This document shows positions 45,901-57,975 of a stretch of 64,000 nucleotides of DNA, piece by piece. Location: assembly GCA_039720395.1 (NCBI GenBank), contig CM077832.1, positions 24,205,607 through 24,269,606 on the forward strand, read 5' to 3'. The notes under the pieces were generated by a model. That model made no database searches. It worked only from the letters and a program-made list of their open reading frames with translations, and was not told the DNA's origin. The position numbers and the translations under genes were made by a program. Every line of letters starts with the position of its first letter. Positions within the stretch are counted from its first letter, which is position 1. The stretch is from Liquidambar formosana. Taxonomy: Eukaryota; Streptophyta; Magnoliopsida; Saxifragales; Altingiaceae.

Positions 45901-47672
45901 GGAATATTTTCCAATTTAAGCTCAACATGTTCCTCCAACTCCAAGGCTGCCAATGAGCTAAGCAGACCTGCAATTTGAATACGGCGAGCAATCTTCTTCG
46001 ATTGAGGAAAAGGAAGAGAAACACTTCTTTCTCCGTAGAAGTGTAAAATAGACCCATCCATTTTATGGAGAGTCACCTTTTTCTGGAAGCAATCAATAAT
46101 TGCATGGTACGACGATAACCAATCCATGCCTAAAATCACATCATAACCAGAAATACCTAGAGCAATGAGATCTACCGTTAACTCCTGATCACCAATTCGA
46201 ATGAAGCAGGAACAACAAATCACACTTGTTTGGATACCCACACCCATTGGTGAGTCAACACTGAGCACGTGTCCCAAGGGCTCAAATGTCAAACCCAAAC
46301 GAGAAGCACAAGAAACATCTATAAAGGAATGTGTGGCACCCGTATCAATTAATACTCGAACCCATGAACTATAAAGAAAAAATGTACCTTCCACAACTGC
46401 ATTTGATGTCCCAACACCTGGTGGGATCAAAGCGAACACCCTGCCTGTAGTATTTGCACTATGCCCTCCTCCTCTAGGCTGTTGGGTCTGAATTGGGCGA
46501 GTAGTCGAGGCTTGCTGAGATCCTTGTGATCGAGAGAACTGGCGCTGGTTTTGTTGTTGTTTCTGCTGTTGTTGTAAGCCAGATTGCATTGTGTGTGGAG
46601 GGGATCGTTGGTTCCCAAAAGATGGGCAGTCAATCTTAATGTGTCCTGGTTGTCCGCACTGATAACAAATGATTTGTCCACTAGAATTCCTTCCAGGAAG
46701 AGTAGGAGGTTGATAAGGGTAACTCCTTTGTCGCCCATCTGAGGACCCATAACTAAAACTACCACCGCTACCCTGACCTCGATTTACGCGCCGTCCTCCT
46801 GAGTGATACCCATCAGATTGCTGACTCTTACCCTGCTTCTGGCTAAAGCTCTGATCTTTCTGGTCCCCACTTCTAATTCTCTGTTTGTCCCTTATCTTCT
46901 TGGAGTCTTCTAAAGTCGCCTCCACTTCCGTGGCGCTGTCAACTAGCTCTGTATAATTTCGAATCCTACTTCCTGCAACAAGGTCTCGAATCTGAGGCCT
47001 CAATCCCCATTGGAACCTTTTTGCTTTGTCAGCTTCCGTTGCCACGATAGATGTAGCATAACGAGAAAGTTCTGTGAAGCGTGCATCATACTCTGCCACC
47101 GAAAGATTCCTTTGTACCAGGTTTAGAAACTCTTGTAACTTCTTATCTCGATATGATTCTCTGAGATATTGGTTTAGAAACACACCCTCAAACTGTATCC
47201 AGGTCATGGCTCCCACATCTTGAGAGCGCACCACCTGCTGCCACCAAAAGTCACCATCACCCCGTAGGTAATGAGAAGCAAACTCTACCTTATACTCCTC
47301 GGGTATACCAACAATCTTAAGTAGCTTGTGGACCTCTAGAAGCCAAATTTCAGCTTCCTGCGGATTTGTCTCACCACGAAAAGTAGGAGGATCCATCCGC
47401 CGAAAATTCTGAAAATGTGTAGCCTTGGTTAATTGTGTGTCAGGAACTGCAGCTCTAAGAGTAGGCTGCTGAAGTATCTCGTTCTGACGTTGCAATAGGG
47501 TAGTCAACTCCCGTATAGCATCAGTCATATCGCCCCTTTCTTCAGTATGAGGAGCGGAAACTCCACCTCTAGTTCTAGCTTGTGAGGTGTGAGAACGCTC
47601 AGGAGAAGATCTATCTCGAGCACGTGGCATCCTATAAAAATCATTTAGTAAATATTCGAAACTATCTATCAA
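42999..47672 (-). CDS. chromovirus gag-pol polyprotein, unit 3, intact (1557 aa)
   Basis: The translation appears identical to unit 2 over all 1557 residues, including variants not shared with the outer units (Cys at 487 and 856, Leu at 1092, Lys at 1201). All protease, RT, RNase H and integrase catalytic residues listed for unit 2 are present. Complete identity of two 4.7-kb frames that carry the same derived changes shows very recent duplication of this DNA, or duplicated assembly of one unit. Confidence 0.96.
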   Translation of the reverse strand: MIDSFEYLLNDFYRMPRARDRSSPERSHTSQARTRGGVSAPHTEERGDMTDAIRELTTLLQRQNEILQQPTLRAAVPDTQLTKATHFQNFRRMDPPTFRGETNPQEAEIWLLEVHKLLKIVGIPEEYKVEFASHYLRGDGDFWWQQVVRSQDVGAMTWIQFEGVFLNQYLRESYRDKKLQEFLNLVQRNLSVAEYDARFTELSRYATSIVATEADKAKRFQWGLRPQIRDLVAGSRIRNYTELVDSATEVEATLEDSKKIRDKQRIRSGDQKDQSFSQKQGKSQQSDGYHSGGRRVNRGQGSGGSFSYGSSDGRQRSYPYQPPTLPGRNSSGQIICYQCGQPGHIKIDCPSFGNQRSPPHTMQSGLQQQQKQQQNQRQFSRSQGSQQASTTRPIQTQQPRGGGHSANTTGRVFALIPPGVGTSNAVVEGTFFLYSSWVRVLIDTGATHSFIDVSCASRLGLTFEPLGHVLSVDSPMGVGIQTSVICCSCFIRIGDQELTVDLIALGISGYDVILGMDWLSSYHAIIDCFQKKVTLHKMDGSILHFYGERSVSLPFPQSKKIARRIQIAGLLSSLAALELEEHVELKLENIPVVREFPDVFPEELPGLPPKRELDFTIEVYPGTSPIFIAPYRMAPAEQAELKKQLSELESKGFIRPSTSPWGAPVLFVKKKDGSFRLCVDYRKLNRATIRNRYPLPRIDDLFDQLRGSHFFSKIDLRSGYYQLRVREEDIQKTAFATRYGHYEFLVMPFGLTNAPAAFMDLMNRVFKPFLDQFVVVFVDDILIYSKTQEEHERHLRKVLQILREHQLYGKREKCEFWLHEVKFLGHVITEEGISVDPAKVEAILNWGRPTNATEICSFLGLAGYYRRFVDNFSRIAALLTKLTKKGAKFIWDDACEEAFKELQKRLTTAPVLIVPTSGEGYDVYCDASYRGLGCVLMQHGRVVAYGSRQLKPHEVNYPTHDLELAAVVFALKIWRCYLYGEKFDVYSDHKSLKYIFTQKELNMRQRRWMEYLDDYDFSLHYHPGKANVVADALSRKSQAMMSCLAVQRWKMWVAFKDFELHPNKDAFTTHLSNLVAQPNLITRVIEAQQNDLECMAIRNSITQGTAPEGWLVSSDGSVRFMGRIYVPTGQIREDVLSETHRSRFSIHPGGTKMYQDLKRQFWWSGMKKDVARFVSRCLTCQQVKAEHKRPAGLLQPLPVPKWKWEYITMDFVTGLPRTRQGHDAVWVIVDRLTKSAHFLPIRVGDSLSTLSQLYINEIVRLHGTPVSIVSDRDPRFVAEFWRTLHKALGTQLHHSTAHHPETDGQSERTIQILEDMLRACVLDFRGSWSKHLALAEFAYNNSYQASIGMAPFEALYGRPCRSPVCWTEVGESSLLGPELVKETTEKIQIIRDRLRTAQSRQKSYADKRRTDLKFQVGDFVFLKVSPRKGVFRFGKKGKLAPRYVGPFEIIDKKGEVAYQLALPSQLGNVHDVFHVSMLRKYEPDPSHVLSIPDIQLQENVTYEERPIQILDVKEQVLRNKVISLVKVLWQHHGIEEATWELESDVRGKYPHLFDSGG

Positions 47673-47865
47673 ATACTCACGTTAAAAAAAAACAACTGGG
47701 ATTGTGTAAGTTACAAAAATCACGTCAAAATGTTAATAAAATCGTAATATTCCTCTAATTTCTTGATGTCTACCCACAAGCATATGTATGATGCATGAGA
47801 CACTTCTAACTCACCTAACTGACACATATAAAGTGCATGTAATCCCAATTCGGATCTACTAATGA

Positions 47866-47877
47866 GCTCTGATACCA
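47866..47877 (-). other. chromovirus primer binding site, unit 3
   Basis: TGGTATCAGAGC on the minus strand, five bases from LTR4. Confidence 0.93.
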
Positions 47878-47882
47878 AAAAT

Positions 47883-50459
47883 TGTCACGCCCCGACTCGG
47901 AGAGTCGACACGTGGATAAAAGTCAAAGTAAAAAGGTGTACACGTGGATAAGTCAGAGTATAAAAGTTGCGGAAGACTTAGTCAAATCCACGTGTATTTT
48001 TTTTTATTAATATTTTTAATAATAATGGTGCCAGCTCATCAATAATACCCAAATAATTAATATGAAATGTTATGCTCACACATCATGCCCATAATAATAT
48101 ATGGTCCCAAAATAATGCCAACATCCCTGGCACATAGGTTGGATTCAAACTATTCAAGGTTCATTAAGTAATAATGGTAATAACAATAATAATAATAGAA
48201 ATGTCCATACATCAAAATAACATAGTCTCTATGTAATGCACGTGCATCTATCCTCATCCATGACTATGTTAGTATGCCACCTTCAAGTTCCAACCTCAGA
48301 TTATGCCACTAGGCATCCGCCATCGGCAAACCCTCACTCATCACCTGATCATCTGAAATAATAATAGGATGAGCTGCAAAGCCCAATAGGAAATATGTGT
48401 GGATTCTATGCAATTAATATATGTGCAGATACATGGTATATGAATTAAAATTATTTAATAACTCAAAATCAAATATCAGTCACAAATCAATACTTTATGT
48501 GGGTTTTGAGTTAATTTCCCAAAATTCTCATAGTATCTCCAATTCCCAAGACTATGGAATCAAACCATGCATCAACCGTCGCTAATCACAGGTTACGTCG
48601 TCACGTCAACCCCCGGCTCAGCCAAGCACGAAAATAACCAACACCTACGCGGCGTTCTTCCTCGAGGGCTTCAGGGTCTTTCACCCAAGGGCACTTTACC
48701 CTACTTGCTATTCGCGGAGTATTCTCAACGCAGGACACCACTTCATTGTGATGCCCCCACCCGTTTGATGCATACCAAGACCCAAGGTCCATATATCCAA
48801 AACATTTTCCATCATTCAAATAAATATCCGAGTGTCCAAAAGTATCCATAAACATGTTTGATAAATTTCTAGAATTTCAGTAACATTTCTAAAGCATTTC
48901 CAAGTAAACAACATTTATAAAGCATTTTCCCAAGATCCAAGTATCATGAAAATTCCACACATTTAACAGATATTTCACAATAACATTTAAACGAGTATAT
49001 AACCATGTATCTTTAAGGAACAATATAAAACAGTCATATCAAATGATATATTGAAGGATTCCCTAAATTTTGAACAAGTAATAAAAATATTTGGTTATAA
49101 ATCAGTGGGAAAATCCAAAAATATCATTAAAGCATTTAAAATCACATTTATAGAACAACACCATATTAAATGTAAAGAAGCCACATTTCCTACCTCAATT
49201 GCGAGCAATACCAACCCAAAACCACGTGATAGACACTGACAATGCGAATGCAGCGTTAATGCTCCCTAGGGTCCTCCCGAGGACCGATAAAATCTGATAA
49301 TTATGCATACGTAATCTTTAGGTAAATTTCAAAATAAATATAACGCACTCAAAAATTACTATTGGCCTTCTAACAGTAAACTATGGTCCCAAAATCATCA
49401 AAATAATTTTTAAAACACTCTCTATAATTTCTGGGAATTTTCTGTAATTTTTGGAATTTTCTGATATTTTCTGGAATTTTTAATAAATATTAATTTGGCC
49501 AAAAAGTCAAACTACAGTCAAACTTGGTCAAAATGATCAACTAAGGGTCCCACATGGTAGGGCCCTCCAAGACGAGTCCAACGGTCAAATTTGGGGTTCA
49601 TATGATTATCGTATGGCTTTTAAATGCATGAGAACACGGTAAGGTACACAGATGCACCCACACAGGATCATAGACCTATCCTCCCGCGGGTTGAATTGTG
49701 TAACCGGGTTACACCGTGTGTTCAACGGGCCAACTTCGATGATTAATAGCTCCCTTGTTTCTTAACCGTTTTCAGTGATTTAAGTGTCGAATCGAAGCTC
49801 ATGCAGAGTACTACGTGCGACTATAAATTGTTCATTCAGAATCTTATAAAATCATATTCGTTTTTAAGCCTAAAGTTTCGGGTTTTCATGATCCAAAATT
49901 CTAAAATTTCTAAAACTTCAACCTACAGTCAATTTCTCTAAAATTTGACACTACCATGGTGTTCCTTGGTCCCAAAAACATAAAATATGATCATCCTTTC
50001 TAAGAATAACATAAGAAAATAAAATTGCATATACATATATATATATATACACAGTACGTGATATTTATATATATATATATGAAATCAACGATAGAGGAGG
50101 TGAGGATTTTACCTCACTGAGAGAGTTCCACGAACTCAGCCAAAAACCTCTACCAGACCACTCTGTTTTTTTTCTCCTCTGTTCTTCCTCAATTTCTCTA
50201 TCTTTGTTGCTCTTTCTCTAACTCTCTGTCTCGATCCCTCTATACATATAAATATAACCAAAGCAGATGCCAGTGGTAGGTGCAGCTAATGATTCTTCTA
50301 TACATATATATATATATATCCAAAGCAAACGCAAGTGGTGGGTGCGGCTATGGGTGCGGCTAATGATCCCTCTATACATATATATATATCTGAAGCAAAT
50401 GCAAGTGGTGGGTTCAGCTAATGATCCCTCTATATATATAAATAATTCAGGTCATCACA
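47883..50459 (-). repeat. chromovirus LTR4 (inner type, 2577 bp)
   Basis: Shared by units 3 and 4, inner-type variants throughout. Confidence 0.92.
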
Positions 50460-50477
50460 TTCTACCCCTCTAAAAAG
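50460..50477 (-). other. chromovirus polypurine tract, unit 4
   Basis: Same tract as in the other units, before LTR4. Confidence 0.85.
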
Positions 50478-50500
50478 AAATTTCGTCCTCGAAATTTGTA

Positions 50501-53500
50501 CTAACCTCCCGAATCGAAAAGATGCGGATATTTTCCTCGAACATCTGACTCTAATTCCCAAGTTGCTTCCTCGATGCCGTGATGTTGCCAAAGAACCTTT
50601 ACGAGAGAGATGACTTTATTCCTCAACACTTGTTCCTTGACGTCCAAAATCTGAATTGGTCGCTCTTCATATGTAACATTTTCTTGGAGCTGGATATCTG
50701 GTATAGATAGAACATGAGATGGATCTGGCTCGTATTTCCTAAGCATTGAGACATGAAAAACATCATGTACATTCCCCAACTGTGAAGGTAAAGCCAACTG
50801 GTAGGCCACTTCACCCTTTTATCAATAATCTCGAAAGGACCAACATATCTCGGTGCTAGCTTGCCCTTCTTCCCAAATCGAAAAACGCCTTTCCTAGGTG
50901 ACACCTTTAAAAACACGAAGTCCCCAACTTGAAACTTCAAATCTGTCCTACGCTTGTCTGCATAACTCTTCTGTCTACTTTGTGCAGTGCGTAAACGATC
51001 ACGAATGATCTGAATCTTTTCTGTTGTTTCTTTCACTAACTCTGGTCCAAGAAGACTGCTTTCTCCAACTTCTGTCCAACATACAGGAGATCGACACGGT
51101 CTCCCATATAATGCCTCGAATGGTGCCATGCCAATGCTAGCCTGATAACTGTTATTGTAGGCGAATTCTGCTAAGGCCAAATGTTTACTCCAACTACCTC
51201 TGAAGTCCAAGACACAAGCACGCAACATATCCTCGAGAATCTGAATGGTACGCTCTGATTGTCCATCGGTTTCTGGATGATGAGCCGTACTGTGATGAAG
51301 TTGTGTTCCTAAAGCTTTATGTAACGTACGCCAAAACTCGGCGACAAAACGAGGATCTCTGTCGGATACAATAGAAACTGGGGTTCCATGGAGTCTAACG
51401 ATCTCATTAATGTACAACTGGCTTAAGGTACTCAATGAATCTCCGACCCGAATAGGCAAGAAATGTGCTGACTTCGTCAACCGATCTACGATCACCCAAA
51501 CTGCATCATGACCCTGTCGTGTACGAGGTAACCCTGTGACAAAATCCATTGTGATGTATTCCCACTTCCATTCTGGCACTGGTAATGGTTGTAGTAAACC
51601 TGCTGGTCTCTTATGCTCTGCTTTCACTTGTTGGCACGTGAGACACCGTGAAACAAATCTTGCGACGTCCTTCTTCATACCGCTCCACCAAAATTGTCGT
51701 TTCAGATCCTGATACATCTTCGTACCGCCTGGATGAATAGAGAACCTAGAACGATGAGTCTCACTAAGAACATCTTCACGAATCTGACCAGTAGGAACGT
51801 AAATCCTGCCCATGAATCGTACACTGCCATCACTAGAAACTAACCAACCTTCTGGTGCAGTACCCTGAGTTATCGAATTACGAATGGCCATGCACTCTAG
51901 GATCGTTTTGTTGTGCCTCTATCACTCTGGTGATGAGATTAGGTTGTGCAACTAGATTGCTCAGATGAGTTGTGAAAGCATCTTTATTAGGGATGTAATT
52001 CAAAATCCTTGAATGCAACCCACATCTTCCACCGTTGAACTGCTAAACAGCTCATCATTGCTTGTGACTTCCTGCTCAAGGCGTCTGCTACAACATTCGC
52101 TTTACCCGGATGATAATGAAGTGAAAAATCATAATCATCAAGGTATTCCATCCATCTACGTTGCCTCATATTCAATTCTTTCTGTGTAAATATATACTTC
52201 AAACTCTTATGATCAGAGTATACATCAAATTTCTCACCATACAAATAGCATCTCCAAATCTTCAATGCAAAGACCACTGCTGCTAACTCCAAGTCGTGTG
52301 TTGGATAGTTCACCTCATGCGGTTTCAACTGTCGAGAACCGTATGCCACAACACGCCCGTGCTGCATAAGAACGCATCCTAACCCTCGATACGAGGCATC
52401 ACAATATACATCGTAACCCTTCACCACTAGTAGGAACAATAAGAACTGGAGCAGTAGTCAACCTCTTCTGCAACTCCTTGAAAGCTTCCTCACAAGCATC
52501 ATCCCAAATAAATTTCGCGCCCTTCTTTGTCAATTTCGTCAACAGTGCAGCAATGCGAGAGAAATTATCGACGAAACGACGATAATAACCAGCTAATCCC
52601 AGAAAACTGCGAATCTCTGTAGCATTGGTCGGTCTTCCCCAATTAAGTAATTGCCTCCACCTTTGCTGGATCTACTGAGATGCCTTCCTCAGTAATCACG
52701 TGGCCTAGAAACTTCACTTCATGAAGCCAAAATTCACATTTCTCTCTCTTTCCATATAACTTATGCTCCCTCAATATTTGCAACACTTTCCTAAGGTGCC
52801 TCTCATGCTCTTCTTGCGTCTTTGAGTATATGAGAATGTCGTCCACAAACACCACGACAAACTGATCCAAGAATGGTTTAAACACCCGGTTCATCAGGTC
52901 CATGAATGCTGCTGGTGCATTCGTCAAACCGAACGGCATCACTAAAAACTCGTAGTGCCCGTAGCGAGTTGCAAAAGCTGTCTTTTGGATGTCTTCCTCT
53001 CTGACTCGAAGCTGATAATAGCCAGAGCGCAAATCAATCTTTGAAAAGAAATGCGACCCCCTTAACTGGTCAAATAAATCATCAATGCGGGGCAAAGGAT
53101 AACGATTCCTAATTGTAGCTCTGTTTAGCTTCCTATAGTCTACACACAATCTGAAAGAACCGTCCTTCTTCTTAACGAACAATACTGGTGCACCCCATGG
53201 CGAAGTGCTAGGACGAATAAAACCTTTACTTTCCAACTCTGAGAGCTGCTTTTTCAACTCTGCTTGCTCTGCAGGAGCCATCCTGTATGGAGCAATAAAA
53301 ATAGGAGATGTGCCTGGATATACCTCAATGGTAAAGTCTAACTCTCTTTTAGGAGGTAGACCTGGCAACTCTTCTGGAAAGACATCTGGAAATTCCCGTA
53401 CAACAGGAATATTTTCCAATTTAAGCTCAACATGTTCCTCCAACTCCAAGGCTGCCAATGAGCTAAGCAGACCTGCAATTTGAATACGGCGAGCAATCTT

Positions 53501-55177
53501 CTTCGATTGAGGAAAAGGAAGAGAAACACTTCTTTCTCCGTAGAAGTGTAAAATAGACCCATCCATTTTATGGAGAGTCACCTTTTTCTGGAAGCAATCA
53601 ATAATTGCATGGTACGACGATAACCAATCCATGCCTAAAATCACATCATAACCAGAAATACCTAGAGCAATGAGATCTACCGTTAACTCCTGATCACCAA
53701 TTCGAATGAAGCAGGAACGACAAATCACACTTGTTTGGATACCCACACCCATTGGTGAGTCAACACTGAGCACGTGTCCCAAGGGCTCAAATGTCAAACC
53801 CAAACGAGAAGCACAAGAAACATCTATAAAGGAATGTGTGGCACCCGTATCAATTAATACTCGAACCCATGAACTATAAAGAAAAAATGTACCTTCCACG
53901 ACTGCATTTGATGTCCCAACACCTGGTGGAATCAAAGCGAATACCCTGCCTGTAGTATTTGCACTATGCCCTCCTCCTCTAGGCTGTTGGGTCTGAATTG
54001 GGCGAGTAGTCGAGGCTTGCTGAGATCCTTGTGATCGAGAGAACTGGCGTTGGTTTTGTTGTTGTTTCTGCTGTTGTTGTAAGCCAGATTGCATTGTGTG
54101 TGGAGGGGATCGTTGGTTCCCAAAAGATGGGCAGTCAATCTTAATGTGTCCTGGTTGTCCGCACTGATAACAAATGATTTGTCCACTAGAATTCCTCCCA
54201 GGCAGAGTAGGAGGTTGATAAGGGTAACTCCTTTGTCGCCCATCTGAGGACCCATAACTAAAACTACCACCGCTACCCTGACCTCGATTTACGCGCCGTC
54301 CTCCTGAGTGATACCCATCAGATTGCTGACTCTTACCCTGCTTCTGGCTAAAGCTCTGATCTTTCTGGTCCCCACTTCTAATTCTCTGTTTGTCCCTTAT
54401 CTTCTTGGAGTCTTCTAAAGTCGCCTCCACTTCCGTGGCGCTGTCAACTAGCTCTGTATAATTTCGAATCCTACTTCCTGCAACAAGGTCTCGAATCTGA
54501 GGCCTCAATCCCCATTGGAACCTTTTTGCTTTGTCAGCTTCCGTTGCCACGATAGATGTAGCATAACGAGAAAGTTCTGTGAAGCGTGCATCATACTCTG
54601 CCACCGAAAGATTCCTTTGTACTAGGTTTAGAAACTCTTGTAACTTCTTATCTCGATATGATTCTCTGAGATATTGGTTTAGAAACACACCCTCAAACTG
54701 TATCCAGGTCATGGCTCCCACATCTTGAGAGCGCACCACCTGCTGCCACCAAAAGTCACCATCACCCCGTAGGTAATGAGAAGCAAACTCTACCTTATAC
54801 TCCTCAGGTATACCAACAATCTTCAGTAGCTTGTGGACCTCTAGAAGCCAAATTTCAGCTTCTTGCGGATTTGTCTCACCACGAAAAGTAGGAGGATCCA
54901 TCCGCCGAAAATTCTGAAAATGTGTAGCCTTGGTTAATTGTGTGTCAGGAATTGCAGCTCTAAGAGTAGGCTGCTGAAGTATCTCGTTCTGACGTTGCAA
55001 TAGGGTAGTCAACTCCCGTATAGCATCAGTCATATCGCCCCTTTCTTCAGTATGAGGAGCGGAAACTCCACCTCTAGTTCTAGCTTGTGAGGTGTGAGAA
55101 GGCTCAGGAGAAGATCTATCTCGAGCACGTGGCATCCTATAAAAATCATTTAGTAAATATTCGAAACTATCTATCAA
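50501..55177 (-). pseudogene. chromovirus gag-pol, unit 4 (five frameshifts)
   Basis: Gag through RT is open (55177 to 52643). Single-base insertions follow near 52649, 52420, 51988 (shared with unit 1) and 51900, and a one-base deletion near 50820. The C-terminal third (50501 to about 51,570) matches units 2 and 3, while RNase H, RT and gag carry outer-type and private variants (Pro at residue 26, Ile at 76). It is therefore a second mosaic unit. Confidence 0.92.
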
Positions 55178-55371
55178 ATACTCACGTTAAAAAAAAAACA
55201 ACTGGGATTGTGTAAGTTACAAAAATCACGTCAAAATGTTAATAAAATCGTAATATTCCTCTAATTTCTTGATGTCTACTCACAAGCATATGTATGATGC
55301 ATGAGACACTTCTAACTCACCTAATTGACACATATGAAGTGCATGTAATCCCAATTCGGATCTACTAATGA

Positions 55372-55383
55372 GCTCTGATACCA
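55372..55383 (-). other. chromovirus primer binding site, unit 4
   Basis: TGGTATCAGAGC on the minus strand, five bases from LTR5. Confidence 0.93.
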
Positions 55384-55388
55384 AAAAT

Positions 55389-57975
55389 TGTCACGCCCCG
55401 ACTCGGAGAGTCGACACGTGGATAAAAGTCAAAGTAAAAAGGTGTACACGTGGATAAGTCAGAGTATAAAAGTTGCGGAAGACTTAGTCAAATCCACGTG
55501 TATTTTTTTTTATTAATATTTTTAATAATAATGGTGCCAGCTCATCAATAATACCCAAATAATTAATATGAAATGTTATGCTCACACATCATGCCCATAA
55601 TAATATATGGTCCCAAAATAATGCCAACATCCCTGGCACATAGGTTGGATTCAAACTATTCAAGGTTCATTAAGTAATAATGGTAATAACAATAATAATA
55701 ATAGAAATGTCCATACATCAAAATAACATAGTCTCTATGTAATGCACGTGCATCTATCCTCATCCATGACTATGTTAGTATGCCACCTTCAAGTTCCAAC
55801 CTCAGATTATGCCACTAGGCATCCGCCATCGGCAAACCCTCACTCATCACCTGATCATCTGAAATAATAATAGGATGAGCTGCAAAGCCCAATAGGAAAT
55901 ATGTGTGGATTCTATACAATTAATATATGTGCAGATACATGGTATATGAATTAAAATTATTTAATAACTCAAAATCAAATATCAGTCACAAATCAATATT
56001 TTATGTGGGTTTTGAGTTAATTTCCCAAAATTCTCATAGTGTCTCCAATTCCCAAGACTATGGGATCAAACCATGCATCAACCGTCGCTAATCACAGGTT
56101 ACGTCGTCACGTCAACCCCCGGCTCAGCCAAGCACGAAAATAACCAACACCTACGCGGCGTTCTTCCTCGAGGGCTTCAGGGTCTTTCACCCAAGGGCAC
56201 TTTACCCTGCTTGCTATTCGCGGAGTATTCTCAACGCAGGACACCACTTCATTGTGATGCCCCCACCCGTTTGATGCATACCAAGACCCAAGGTCCATAT
56301 ATTCAAAACATTTTCCATCATTCAAATAAATATCCGAGTGTCCAAAAGTATCCATAAACATGTTTGATAAATTTCTAGGATTTCAGTAACATTTCTAAAG
56401 CATTTCCAAGTAAACAACATTTATAAAGCATTTTTCCAAGATCCAAGTATCAAGAAAATTCCATACATTTAACAGATATTTCACAATAACATTTAAACGA
56501 GTATATAACCATGTATCTTTAAGGAACAATATAAAACAGTCGTATCAAATGATATATTGAAGGATTCCCTAAATTTTGAACAAGTAATAAAAATATTTGG
56601 TTATAAATCAGTGGGAAAATCCAAAAATATCATTAAAGCATTTAAAATCACATTTATAGAACAACACCATATTAAATGTAAAGAAGCCACATTTCCTACC
56701 TCAATTGCGAGCAATACCAACCCAAAATCACGTGATAGACACTGACAACGCGAATGCAGCGTTAATGCTCCCTAGGGTCCTCCCGAGGACCGATAAAATC
56801 TGATAATTATGCATACGTAATCTTTAGGTAAATTTAAAAATAAATATAACGCACTCAAAAATTACTATTGGCCTTCTAACAGTAAACTATGGTCCCAAAA
56901 TCATCAAAATAATTTTTAAAACACTCTCTATAATTTCTGGGAATTTTCTGTAATTTTTGGAATTTTCTGATATTTTCTGGAATTTTTAATAAATATTAAT
57001 TTGGCCAAAAAGTCAAACTACAGTCAAACTTGGTCAAAATGATCAACTAAGGGTCCCACATGGTAGGGCCCTCCAAGACGAGTCCAACGGTCAAATTTGG
57101 GGTTCATATGATTATCGTATGGCTTTTAAATGCGTGAGAACACGGTAAGGTACACAGATGCACCCACACAGGATCATAGACCTATGGGATCATCTTCAAC
57201 CTCCCGCGGGTTGAATTGTGTAACCGGGTTACACCATGTGTTCAACGGGCCAACTTCGACGATTAATATCTCTCTTGTTTCTTAACCGTTTTCAGTGATT
57301 TAAGTGTCGAATCGAAGCTCATGCGGAGTACTACGTGCGACTATAAATTGTTCATTCAGAATCCTATAAAATCATATTCATTTTTAAGCCTAAAGTTTCG
57401 GGTTTTCATGATCCAAAATTCTAAAATTTCTAAAACTTCAACCTACAGTCAATTTCTCTAAAATTTGACACTACCATGGTGTTCCTTGGTCTCAAAAACA
57501 TAAAATATGATCATCCTTTCTAAGAATAACATAAGAAAATAAAATTGCATATACATATATATATATATACACAGTACGTGATATTTATATATATATATAT
57601 GAAATCAACGATAGAGGAGGTGAGGATTTTACCTCACTAAGAGAGCTCCACGAACTCAGCCAAAAACCTCTACCAGACCACTCTGTTTTTTTCTCCTCTG
57701 TTCTTCCTCAATTTCTCTCTCTCTGTTGCTCTTTCTCTAACTCTCTGTCTCGATCCCTCTATACATATAAATATAACCAAAGCAGATGCCAGTGGTAGGT
57801 GCAGCTAATGATTCCTCTATACTTATATATATATCCAAAGCAAATGGAAGTGGTGGGTGCGGCTATGGGTGCGGCTAATGATCCCTCTAACATATATATA
57901 TATCCAAAGCAAATTGAAGTGGTGGGTTCAGCTAATGATCCCTCTATATATATATAAATAATTCAGGTCATCACA
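55389..57975 (-). repeat. chromovirus LTR5 (terminal 5' LTR, 2587 bp)
   Basis: Outer-type LTR: it has the 14-bp segment (57186-57199) and the other variants of LTR1. Followed directly by the ATAGA target duplication. Confidence 0.93.

Larger units (their letters stand above)
25363..57975 (-). mobile_element. tandem array of Del/Tekay-type chromovirus: 5 LTRs, 4 internal domains
   Basis: The order is LTR1-int1-LTR2-int2-LTR3-int3-LTR4-int4-LTR5, all in the same orientation, with periods of 7515, 7500, 7505 and 7506 bp. A perfect 5-bp duplication ATAGA flanks only the outermost LTRs (25358-25362 and 57976-57980). No duplication or foreign DNA separates the units: each inner LTR is shared by two neighbours. 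This cannot arise from four independent insertions and points to unequal exchange or concatemer integration, or to an assembly expansion. It sits inside the Sirevirus-like element, at the stop codon of its env-like ORF. Confidence 0.95.
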
